This document shows, piece by piece, positions 11,051 to 20,540 of a DNA stretch of 63,348 nt. The notes under the pieces are model-generated. The model was not told the DNA's origin. It did no database searches and worked only from the letters and a program-made list of their open reading frames with translations. The stretch is from Obelidium mucronatum (taxonomy: Eukaryota > Chytridiomycota > Chytridiomycetes > Chytridiales > Chytriomycetaceae). The position numbers were made by a program, and so were the translations under genes. How positions within the stretch are numbered: position 1 is the first letter of the stretch; each line of letters opens with the position of its first letter. The stretch spans positions 1 to 63,348 of the forward strand of contig JAIVFH010000157.1 of assembly GCA_025765595.1 (NCBI GenBank). Reading direction: 5' to 3'.

Positions 11051-12296
11051 TCAAAACGGTGAGAGAGAAGAAAAAACGGTGTTTAGCAATGGAAAGAAAC
11101 GCGGTGGCTTGAAATGCAATTGTTTTTTAACTCGTCTGATTCGAACAAACTGAATCGCACGTTCTGCAGTCGTTACAAAGTGTTTCCGAAGCAAAAAACA
11201 GCTCGCAACGACTCCAGCTCTTCCTATACCTAAAAATACAAAGATGTCAACCATGTACTCAAAGAAAAGGGACTTTCACCTGCTTTACAATGAATCAATA
11301 CATTTCCACCGTTTCTCAAAACCTGATCCATCTGTTCAATCACAGCTGTAACTGCTTTGATATTTTTCGGACAGTCTCCAGAACGCATTGGAATTCGCAG
11401 GACCTCGATTCCATATTTTGAAGCTACTTCTTGATATTCATCAAACGCCGCGCATAGCGTATCTAAAGTGACATCGCGAAGACAACTGCAGGAATTCCTC
11501 AGCAGTATTCCTTTGTCAAAGAGAAACAAAAAAAACACAAACCATACAACAGCCTTAATCTTCAAACTCGCAAAATGCGCAAAATCAAAGTCCAAATCCC
11601 TTTCCTTTTCCCCAGGACAGGAGGACATTGCGATATTCCCATACGCGTTTCCAGAATCACCATCGTCCATTACGCCCATCCCTTCATATTGCAGTCCCGT
11701 CAGAATTAAACTCGGAATCACGACAAAAGCACTGTGAGATATGGATACGGATTTCTGACATGGATTGAATGGCCTTGTCTTTGATGAAGTCCAGAGTTTG
11801 AGTTGTGCCTTTTCCATTGGCTTTGCCACCTTGTGTTTTCCCACGAAAGCCGAAGTGGAAGGCGCTCTTCCGGAGGGATAAAACACTGAAGAAAGGCCGA
11901 GCGTGTCGAGTGAATCCACAGGGACAATAGAGTCTGGATGGGGCAATCGGTGTGATGCAAAGAGCCAAGACACAAACAAGGGAACGTGTTCCAGAGACTG
12001 CTTGTCCAAAACAGGATTCTGGACTGATGTTTGAGTGAATCTTGATGTTGCTTTTTGACATTGATGTTGAGCAGAAGGTAATCGATTGCTTCATCCAGTG
12101 TTCCGTTGACTGTTGCTTCGAGTGCAAGTTGGTTCAGAGCATTGTCTTCAAAGCCCAATTCAAAGAGCTGCTTGCATTTGGCGCTGGTTTCAATCTGGTT
12201 TTCTTCTTTGGAGAGAATGTTCCGAGTGCGTTTTGGTGTCTTTGGACTCGATTGAGTGGGACATTGAATATTGCCACAAACAATTGTAGATGCCAA
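11051..12296 (-). CDS. UBA domain plus CDKN3-like dual-specificity phosphatase
   Basis: Four exons: 12296-12060, 12018-11543, 11485-11280 and 11229-11051. The first encodes a UBA-type helical domain (CKQLFELGFEDNALNQLALE...GTLDEAIDYLL), which usually binds ubiquitin. The rest carries a linker and a Cys-phosphatase domain with the HCX5R loop created exactly at a splice junction (HCKAG|IGRAG; intron 11279-11230). The preceding layout matches the CDKN3/KAP and Cdc14-like group, including RIPMRSGDCP as the general-acid loop. The 41-nt intron 12059-12019 is inferred only because it restores phase. No ATG exists in the first-exon frame: it opens at TTG 12296, and TGA lies seven codons further upstream. 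A small 5' exon is therefore probably missing from this model. Confidence 0.7.
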
Positions 12297-13400
12297 TAAT
12301 AGACGCGTCTTTTCCCTTCAGCGAACCTTCGAGACACAGTGGGGAATATGCTCAGTCGCTTGCTTCAAATACTTCAATTATCGAGAAGCTTGAAGAGTCT
12401 CTTCCGGCCTTGTCTCTGATCAACCAGAAACTCGTCCATCGAAACAGCCAAAAAGCCAAAGACTCTGCCAATCTAAGAAAATCTTCAGGTTTGTTAATAA
12501 TATTGAAAGATATTCCTCCTGCTCTATAAGGCTTAATAATCTGTAGATACATCACCAGACCTCTGCCATTTACCAAACGAACTCATCACCCATATCTTTT
12601 TACGCGTTCCTCACCGCCAAGTCTTCAAGTACCGACGGATCTCCTCCCGGTTCAATAGCCTTTTGACTACCGTCTACTTTTCAAACAACCTCCTCAAGGA
12701 CCTTTGAACTCCAAATCCAACAATCATTGTCGCAAGAGCACAACTCCGAGCTCGATTCAGTTTTTCTACAAGGCCCCGAATCCTTTCAAATTGCGTACGC
12801 AAAAACAGCTCTTTCAGGAAAGCAAACCATCAAATGTCAAGGATTTTGTCACCCAATACCTCACTCTTTATTCCTCGTGACCTCTCTCGTTTCAATAACT
12901 TTGAGTGGATTCGTGAATCCGATATCTCCTGAAATCAAATCGTTGGCACACCTTCAACGGCTTGAACTCAGTGGAAACAAACTCGGCGGCGTAATCCCTG
13001 ACGAAATTGAATATCTCCAGAACTTGACATACCTCAACCTTTCTCATTGCGAATTATCCGGCTGTATCCCTGACGGAATAGGAAACCTTGTTCACCTCAA
13101 TTTTCTGGCAATGGATGCAAACAACCTTCAATGGAACAATTCCACCTTCTCTAGGGAACCTTGTCAAGCTAAAAGCCCTCTGGATAGGCAAAATCAATGG
13201 ATTCTGGCCCGATTCCGATACAGCTCGGGAACTTGGTCAACCTCGAAAATTTGGTGTTATCTGGAAACAACTTGACAGGGCCCGTGCCGAAAGAGCTTGG
13301 CAACTTGAATCGTCTCATGTATCTCCACTTGTTCCGAAACAGACTGAGTGGGAATATTCCTATTGAGTTGCTTGAGTATGGAGAGACTCGTTTTGTGTGA
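12290..13400 (+). pseudogene. Broken F-box / LRR gene
   Basis: The ATG at 12290 opens an N-terminal segment that splices (12488-12545, GTTTGT...CTGTAG) to an F-box (LCHLPNELITHIFLRVP...FKYRRISSRFNS). A TGA then stops the frame near 12704. The spacer and LRRs continue in other frames: 12727-13130 (ELDSVFLQGPESFQIAY, then LRRs), a second frame near 13120-13200 (GTIPPSLGNLVKLKALWIG) and a third from 13197 to 13400 (GPIPIQLGNLVNLENLVLSG). At least two frame changes plus a stop break the gene. It overlaps or abuts the 5' end of the divergent phosphatase gene. Confidence 0.75.
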
Positions 13401-13516
13401 TTTGAGAGTGAATGATGGTGTAAAGTGTGTTGGTTTTGCGTTTCCAGGCTTTGCTCTTGTGACTTTTTATTGGCAGTCATGAAAATAATAATACACGGGA
13501 CTTCTATACTGTCTAT

Positions 13517-15891
13517 TCATTCAGCGCATCTTTGTAGATCCACTCTAATACTCTTGTTCGGCGAGATATAAAGAGCGCGAAGAAGTTTGTATGCTTGAAG
13601 TTGATGCTGTGGTAAGACATTCTTGAATATGTGGCGAAACGCTGGTTTTGATGGCTCTCTATTTGTCACGGATAATGTACGCGTTACAGCAGTACTCGAC
13701 GAAGTTGTTGGTGTCCAAGAAATCGAAGGTGTTGTCGATGGTGGAGAAACTCTTGATTCACTTCCAGCAGTTACTCTTGTTGTCAAGAGTGACACCGTTT
13801 GTGTTGAATTCTTCCATGAAGCTGTGGGTGCCATGGAAACTGAAGGAAACACTTGCGGTGGAGTAGGTCTTGATATTGACGAGGCCAACGTTGTTTGCAA
13901 AGATGCCAATTTCGTTGCCGAAAAACTTGAATTGAAGAGTACGCTTACAAGAGTTAAAAAAGCACTTTTCCTTGAAGTCAGTTGCGTGGTACTGATACTT
14001 GTAGAGTAACTAGCAGTAGCTACCACGGAACTAGTGAAAGTTCGAGAGGATCCTAGCGTGTTCGCTGACATTCTAGAACTAGTAAATGCTCCTGTCGACA
14101 TCTTTGATGCGGTTGTATTCCCAATTACAGGCTTTGAAAGCAATTCTGTTGAGAATAACCCTTGAAACGCTGTCTATCGTTTTTATAGAGCTTGTAGTTT
14201 TTGTCGAGGACACCGCAGATCTTGCGGCTGAAGAAGAAGTATTATTATTTATTGCAGCTGACTGCAAAGATTGTGGCAGAGATGCTCTCGCCACCGACGA
14301 TTCTGTCAGCGATGTAGGTTTGCTTATCGAAAAAGTAGAGAAAGAGCTTGACTGAGTTCTTGAACTCGCTGTGGGAATAGATATTGTTCCAGTAATTTTT
14401 GACGTGGTAGCTATTGTACTTGTTAGTTTTGTCCCAGCAACTGAACTACCCAGCCTTGCCAGCAGAGGACTTGAATACACAGTCGCGATTTTCGATATCG
14501 TAGAAGCTGCTGTAGTGAATGATTGAATTGGTATTTGGGAAACAAAACTCGTGTTGATCGAGGTTGGCAAAATAATCGATTTTGGTGAAATCACAGCTGA
14601 CGCCGCTTTCGATGTGGTACTCAACGCGTTGGCGATTGATATTTTATATGTATTTGAATTCAAAGGTGTGAATAAGGTCGTACTAGTAGTCGTGCTGGTT
14701 GTTGTTGTACTTGTACTTGTTGTGGTTTGAGATGTGGTGCTGGTTGAGGACGTAGTTTTAGTTGTAAGAGTAGATGTAGTTGATGTAGTTGACGTAATCG
14801 ATGTGGATGTAGTCGTCGTTGTTTGTGTGGTTGCCGTTGTAGTTGAAGATGTTGTCGTGACTGTTGTACTCGTTGAAGTAGTGGTTGTCAACAGAGTAGT
14901 TGTGGTTGAAGTTGACAGCGTGGTTGTAGAAGTCGATGTTGTTGATGTAGTCGTTGTACTGGATGTTGTTGTGCTGACTCCAATCCAGCAGTCCCTGGAT
15001 AAGATTCGACCACGTTCCTTGAACCAAGACGTGTTTCCATCGTCACCAGTAACATATCCGGCTGTTGTACAGCACCTGATAATTTTTAAGAGAGGTTACG
15101 GTTATTCATTAAGCTACTGGATTGTTACTGACATATCCCCGACTTCATCATCATTTGCATCTACATAGCCAGTGTTTGGGTGCGGATCTGTAACTGATTC
15201 CTGCCAATTCATGAGATGCAGAGTCCGTGACTGCGAGAAAAGCAGTCAGTGTTGTCTGCCGTTGGACCACAACTCAGGCAGTTCCCTTGCTGGATGGGAA
15301 ATAATGTTTAATTTTTTGCAGGCCGATTAAGTCTCTTACTTGGTCTGGTATTACGCCAAATGCAATATCCCCAAATTTTGTTTTCATGTATGAATGATAT
15401 GCGCAAAATAGCGTACAGGCTCCCCCAATATCAATAGAAGGAGCAGCATGGAACGCGATATAAGTATGGTTCCGGTTTGGATTCGGAACTATCCCTCCAT
15501 TCACTAACGATACAACCAACGCACTGAAATTGGGATTCTTTTTGGTTGTATTGCTTATCACAATAGAACCACTCAAGTTTCCACGACCAATAGAATATCC
15601 AGGTTGGGAATATTGTGACAGATTGTCCATGAACGGAGACGCTGTAACTGACTTGTAAAATGCGTTTGTTTCGGCTTGATAGAGTGTGTCGTTTCCATAA
15701 AACACTGTAAATACTTGAACATTTTTAAGTAAAGGGCCCTTGTGGTATGTCACTCCTGATACGGTTGCCGCTCCAAGAGGCTTTCGCGTGTATGTGCGGA
15801 CGGCTCCTCTCATCGGCTTTGCCGAGCTTGATCCGAGGATAATCAGAACTGATAGCAATTGAATCGCGAACCATATGCTTTGGTTGTTCAT
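13517..15891 (-). CDS. Secreted EXORDIUM-like protein with Thr/Ser-rich tail (frame-broken)
   Basis: The ATG at 15891 starts a clear signal peptide (MNNQSIWFAIQLLSVLIILG). The next 180 residues resemble the EXORDIUM/phosphate-induced-1 type of secreted domain: VQVFTVFYGN, SPFMDNLSQY, YIAFHAAPSIDIGGACTLFC and AFGVIPDQ. After intron 15339-15290, the frame carries GNCLSCG, then SHELAESVTDPHP and DEVGDM (intron 15132-15076), then CCTTAGYVTGDDG. A mucin-like Thr/Ser tract of over 100 residues follows, then a Ser/Thr-rich tail to 13517. Single-base frame changes are needed near 15225, 15205 and 14150. The gene is therefore either decaying or affected by sequence errors. The product is probably cell-wall or extracellular. 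The family call is moderate. Confidence 0.55.
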
Positions 15892-16118
15892 GATTCAGAG
15901 GGACTTTTTTCGTCCTGAATGTTTCATTGTTTACATTTTGGTCCTTCAGCATTCGACATTGTTTTTTTTGCGACGCAGAGCAAACCGTGGGTTTATCTCG
16001 TAAAGGATACGTCAGATGACTCATATACTCTGCCGCTGTGCAGTTGTACTCTTTGTGTAACCAATCAAAAGTAGTAGCATATTTTAGCATACCCACCAAC
16101 GCCCCTCAAAAGTTAAAC

Positions 16119-17054
16119 ATGAACGGCTTTCAAGGTTGGATTCCCCTCATCCGCAATGCTTCTTGGCTAACAGCACCGCTGCTTCCACAGGAAAAGTTCA
16201 ACAACTGGCTCAACCAGGACGTCAACAACCTGCCCAAGACAGGCTTCCGCTCTTCTGGCGGTAGTGCTCAGGTGGGCGACATGCGTACCAGGCCGCAGGG
16301 CGAGATTGCAGATGCGATCATCGGTAAGGCTGCGTGCTCTTGTAGTTGAATTACAATGAAACTCAATCTTCAAGTTGTTCAGATGTGGCCACTAACCCGC
16401 AGCTCGAGGCCGTTCCAGTCGAAGTAGCCTTTGAAATCGCAGATATGATCAAAAGCCACTATACTTCACCATCGATTGGGAAAGGAGCTTTGGAAGCGGT
16501 GTGGGCAATCCACCACAAACTCTACTCCAACGACCAAGTTCGAGTGCACCACACCCTCGTTTTACTCGACATCTTGTACCGCAACTGCGGCATCATTTTC
16601 GTCAATACTTGGTCGATTTACCTCCATTTGTTTCGGAATTGGTTTGAACGCCCTGAAGTCTCTCAGGCAAACATCGATTTGGCTCTCAAGATTGTTGCTG
16701 GATGGCAGGGCCTTGAAATCGACCGTACCTGTGAGTTAAATCTGCCAGTTTCTTTTTGTGTTGGTATTCTGTGTGGTACTTAATCTCGATACAATTCCTT
16801 CAGTCGACTTGTTAAACAAGCAAGCCCCCGACCCCATCGCCAAGACCAATCGTTTCTTTGACAACTTGGTGAAGGCGAAATACCCATTCACAAAAGAGTC
16901 ATTGGATGGTATCGAAGCTGCGAGAGTTGCCAAACTCCAAGCTGGAAAGAATGTCATGTCTGGCAAGGAGTTTATGCATGAGGGTGCAAGCATCCTAAAC
17001 GATGGAAGGGATACGCACTTCAAGACTTATAAGCCGAATTTCCATGCCGTCTGA
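16119..17054 (+). CDS. VHS/ENTH-type helical domain protein
   Basis: Three exons in phase: 16119-16323, 16383-16730 and 16804-17054, giving 267 aa. Introns are 16324-16382 (GTAAGG...TTCAG) and 16731-16803 (GTGAGT...CTTCAG). The middle exon has the VHS-like pattern EVAFEIADMIKS, ALEAVWAIHHKLYSND, then HHTLVLLDILYRNCG, as in proteins that act on ubiquitinated cargo at endosomes or in endocytosis (TOM1, GGA, Lsb5). The C-terminal exon (LLNKQAPDPIAKTNRFFDNL...) has no motif I know. The domain call rests on this one pattern. A truncated copy lies immediately downstream. Confidence 0.65.
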
Positions 17055-17308
17055 TTGAAATAAACTTTTATTCTTCTTTTCGTGAGGAATCCACAGGAGG
17101 AACCGTCCGTGATTTATTCAACCAACATTCGCGACAAGTGGAGACGGGATACATGACGGCTTGGAATAGTCCACTTCTCAACTCAAATCAAAATAAAACC
17201 GCTTGTCCGTCAGACCTCTCATTGCCGGACTTCGGCTGTATCAAAAACAAAAATCATGTGGCATTTCGAACTTGGATATTTAAATGCCCCATCTACCGCT
17301 TTTTTTAA

Positions 17309-17730
17309 TTGCCAACCATTTTCGTGAATACATGGGCCCACTTGTTCAAGAGCTGGTTCGAGCGGCCTGAGGTTTCACTGGCTAATATTGACTTGGCGTT
17401 GAAGATTGTCGCGGGTTGGCAAGGCATTGACATCGACCGTACTTGTGAGTATTTTCGTGTTTGTTTGCTTTCGCGATATTGCAATAATGGCTCGCCGTTG
17501 GTTTACAGATGACTTGTTGAACAAACAAGCAAGCGACCCGATTGCCAAGTCCAACCGATTCATAGATAATTTATTGAAGGCGAAATACCCATTCACTAAA
17601 GAGTCTTTGGACGCTATCGAAACAGTCAAGAGCGGAAGCCCCACAGCCAACAGAGAACTCTCTGGCATCTTTAAAAGATGGAAAGGATATACACTTCAAG
17701 ACCTACAAACCATATTTCCATGCCAACCAA
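17309..17730 (+). pseudogene. 5'-truncated duplicate of the VHS-type gene
   Basis: This copy begins in the middle of exon 2 (IFVNTWAHLFKSWFERPEVS) and lacks the first exon and the core helices. The donor after DRT (17444, GTGAGT) and the acceptor (about 17508, TTTACAG) match the parent's intron position, and the next exon begins DLLNKQASDPIAKSNRFIDN. The last residues need a one-base shift near 17672 to read like the parent (DGKDIHFKTYKPYFHA). It is a partial tandem duplication in decay. Confidence 0.75.
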
Positions 17731-17773
17731 TAAAAAAAAGAGCCTTGTTTTCTTTTTCATTAATTGTTTGCAA

Positions 17774-18790
17774 TTAAAACCCATTAATAAGTTTTACATC
17801 TGGATTCGCTGCCCTCAAAACATCGCGCCGCTTAACCTTCCGATACTCCAACACAGAATTCAATCTCCCATCCCTATTCAAAGCATCCATCAACCACACT
17901 GTCCATAAGGTCCCAAGTATCGCTTCGAACTGAGTTTCACTGTCGTAATTGTACCAAAACATGTTTTCCTTCATGAATTGAATGCTTCCGAAACTGGATT
18001 GTTCAATTTCAGAGAACCGGAATTTTCCTCCTGTTGGTGTTGGCGGCGGTCCGTTTTTAAAGTATTTGGTTCGCGTTACGGTGGCTTTTGCAGCCATTGT
18101 CCACGCTTTCTTGTCGCCTCCTGTTGAACAGAATTCCAAGTGATGTACAACTTGCTCGGCTGGTGCGTCCTTGCTACTGCTGCTGCTGCTGCTGCTGCTG
18201 CCACCAAAACTACCAACAACTTTCGAAAATATAGACCTCTTATCCACCTCAACAGCAGCAGGAATCCACCGAAACTTGACCCCATTCATTTCAAACTCCG
18301 TGCTCACATGTCCCGCGGAAGTCACATCAAGAACAAGAGTCCGAATCCCAGTCGAATGCTCAGACACTGAGTACTCGAATCGGTTATTCGCAGGAGCTAA
18401 TGGATGATAATACGTCTTTATCGCCTGGTTTGGTTTCTGCACCGGCTTCATTGGTGGAAGTATAACAGTCGTACTGAACCTGCTGTTCATGAAGTTGGAG
18501 TTGACCGTTTCAGATACCATTCGGTGGTTCTGAACACTGCAACCACTGCTACTGCCAATGTAAGGCTGAATAAAGTCATTGAATCGAACATAGTCGTGGG
18601 GCGGCAAGCTGGAAACTTGCACACTCGCAATCTTTGACGAATTTGACTGTTGAAAGACTTGTACAAGCGATGCATCACTTGCAGATCGAGCAAAGAAGAC
18701 TGTCTGTGGCCATTCAATTAATGCATGAGAGTATGTTGGCGCTGATTCTGGTGATTCTGTGTATGTTGGCGGCGGTTGTGGGTCTGGCAT
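17774..18790 (-). CDS. Hypothetical protein with N-terminal PPxY motif
   Basis: Intronless, 338 aa. The N-terminus contains PPPTYTE, a PPxY motif of the kind bound by WW domains of Rsp5-like ubiquitin ligases. The middle consists of alternating hydrophobic beta-like segments with a Ser9 run at about residue 205. No signal peptide or membrane helix is seen. The overall beta-rich layout recalls tubby-C-terminal-like fungal proteins, but I see no diagnostic residues and leave it unassigned. It ends tail-to-tail with the VHS-type pair. Confidence 0.6.
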   Translation of the reverse strand: MPDPQPPPTYTESPESAPTYSHALIEWPQTVFFARSASDASLVQVFQQSNSSKIASVQVSSLPPHDYVRFNDFIQPYIGSSSGCSVQNHRMVSETVNSNFMNSRFSTTVILPPMKPVQKPNQAIKTYYHPLAPANNRFEYSVSEHSTGIRTLVLDVTSAGHVSTEFEMNGVKFRWIPAAVEVDKRSIFSKVVGSFGGSSSSSSSSSKDAPAEQVVHHLEFCSTGGDKKAWTMAAKATVTRTKYFKNGPPPTPTGGKFRFSEIEQSSFGSIQFMKENMFWYNYDSETQFEAILGTLWTVWLMDALNRDGRLNSVLEYRKVKRRDVLRAANPDVKLINGF

Positions 18791-18956
18791 TCAATTACTT
18801 GGTTTTTTGAAATCACTTAAAATTGATTGTCTTTCAGCCCCCGCAACCCAAACACAACATGTTTTCAACCAGCTGCATTTTTGTCTCCAGTGAGCAAAGG
18901 CTCAACCTTTCAAATCCTTTTTTTTTCGCAAATGTAAATCTTGCACACGACCCATT

Positions 18957-20066
18957 ATGGAACTCTTTTTGCAGTCAATCCCCCCTGATGCAGCCAACCA
19001 AACAGTCGGCAGCGGAACCACACTAAACGAGCTCTTTCTCTTGAATATTATAAGCGGATTAGCCATTGAAGTGTGTTTCGGTGGTCTGATTGCCGTTATT
19101 GCCAAACTTTTATCTGATCAAAAGAATCGAAAACGCGAGAAAAAGGTTCACATTGTGGCCAGTTTGACCATCCTGGGAAATATCGGAGCGCTTGGATACA
19201 TTGCTTCGTTTATTGTTCTGGTTGGACCCATGAACCAGGATTCGTGTATCCCAACCAACTTTTTCTCCAACTTTTGTAGTCACTTGTTTATTGTATCCTT
19301 TGGTATACTCTCCGCGGTTTCTTTTTTTTTTTAATGTTATAGATTTATTATCTACATTTTTTTTAGATTGCTTGGTATTATACAAATGCTATTACATTTC
19401 CAATCGGGATAAATGGGTGCTAAGATGCGTCAGCTTGATTGTAACCAACCGCGTAGGATGGGCGATTGCAGATTTAATTCAATCTCATGGATATTGGGAT
19501 ACAGAGGATCAAGTGTGCTATTACGTGCAGGATCCAGTGACCGGGCTTGGATACAATAGCACCGATATTCTGAGTGATTGCTTTGCAACACTTGCAGTTC
19601 TTGTGATTTCATTCAAACGATTCAGTTTGAGTTCGAGGTACATCCAAACCATGATTCAAAGAACGCGTCAGTATCTCCCAGTAAAAATGCATTATATGTG
19701 GTGTGAAAAAGCATAACATCTGATTCACCATATTTTTAAAAAAAAACATAATTAGTACTTCGTTCAGTGTGCGTTGTGGCAGCAAGTGGGATCGTTATGT
19801 ACGCCAACTCGTATATGGAAAACTTGTTTTGGTATTACATGACATGGAATATTCAGATATATGTTGTGGCGCGTTGTTTGAATCTAGATCAGTTATTGGA
19901 GGCTGGGACCATGAATGCTCACTGCGCCAACAGCACATCATCATCAACGTCTTTTACGGGAGAAAGAAACAGAGGGGTGACAAACCCTACTCCTGAGACG
20001 GCAGTGGCTGTACAAGCGAGTGAATTGCAGTCGCGAACTGACTGGCACTTGACAATGAAATCATAA
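18957..20066 (+). CDS. Multi-pass (about 7 TM) membrane protein
   Basis: Exons are 18957-19302, 19367-19666 and 19756-20066. Introns are 19303-19366 (GTATAC...TTTAG, restoring IVSFDCLVLYK) and 19667-19755 (GTCAGT...ATTAG). Hydrophobic segments fall at LNIISGLAIEVCFGGLIAVI, IVASLTILGNIGALGYIASF, LFIVSFDCLVLY, CVSLIVTNRVGWAIADLI and LSDCFATLAVLVISF, with two more in the last exon (VCVVAASGIVMYAN and FWYYMTWNIQIYVVA). The short polar tail is Thr/Ser-rich. The topology suits a receptor or channel-like protein; I do not recognise the family. The whole last intron and exon are duplicated downstream, giving a second possible ending. Confidence 0.65.
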
Positions 20067-20069
20067 AAG

Positions 20070-20463
20070 TAAATGCATTAAATGCAGTGTGAAAAAGCAT
20101 AACATCTGATTCACCATAAAAAAAAACAAAAAAAATACCGTAATTAGTACTTCGTTCAGTGTGCGTTGTGGCAGCAAGTGGGATCGTCATGTACGCCAAT
20201 TCGTATATGGAAAACTTGTTTTGGTATTACATGACATGGAATATTCAGATATATGTTGTGGCGCGTTGTTTAAATCTAGATCAGTTATTGGAGGCTGGAA
20301 CCACGAATGCTCACTGTGCCTACAGCACATCATCAGCATCAACATCTTTTACGGGGGAAAGAAATAGAGGGGTGACAAACCCTACTCCTGAGACGGCAGT
20401 GGCTGTACAAGCGAGTGAATTACAGTCGCGAACTGACTGGCACTTGACAATTAAATCATAAAA
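20070..20463 (+). repeat. Tandem duplicate of last intron plus last exon of the 7TM gene
   Basis: The segment 20070-20463 repeats 19677-20069 almost base for base, including the intron body (GTGTGAAAAAGCATAACATC, then TGATTCACC), the acceptor TAATTAG and the whole exon (20148-20461). The exon copy is fully open, ends at the same residue and differs by one extra Ala codon and a few substitutions (Met to Thr, Asn to Tyr). If the splice donor at 19667 can skip to the acceptor at 20147, it would yield an alternative C-terminus. Confidence 0.8.
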
Positions 20464-20540
20464 AGATGAAGAAAAGAGTGTCTTATTTCTTCTTCGGCTA
20501 TTTGAATTTCTGAATTTTTTTGGACAAAATCGCATTAGAG

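Noticed and set aside
11542..11545. GTATGG as the donor of the second phosphatase intron
   Set aside because: It gives phase 0, which does not fit the CTGCAG acceptor. The GTTTGT donor three bases inside restores the frame.
14734..15168. Val/Asp-rich plus-strand frame opposite the Thr tract
   Set aside because: It is the complement of the Thr-rich tail (ACN/AGN codons) and has no domain.
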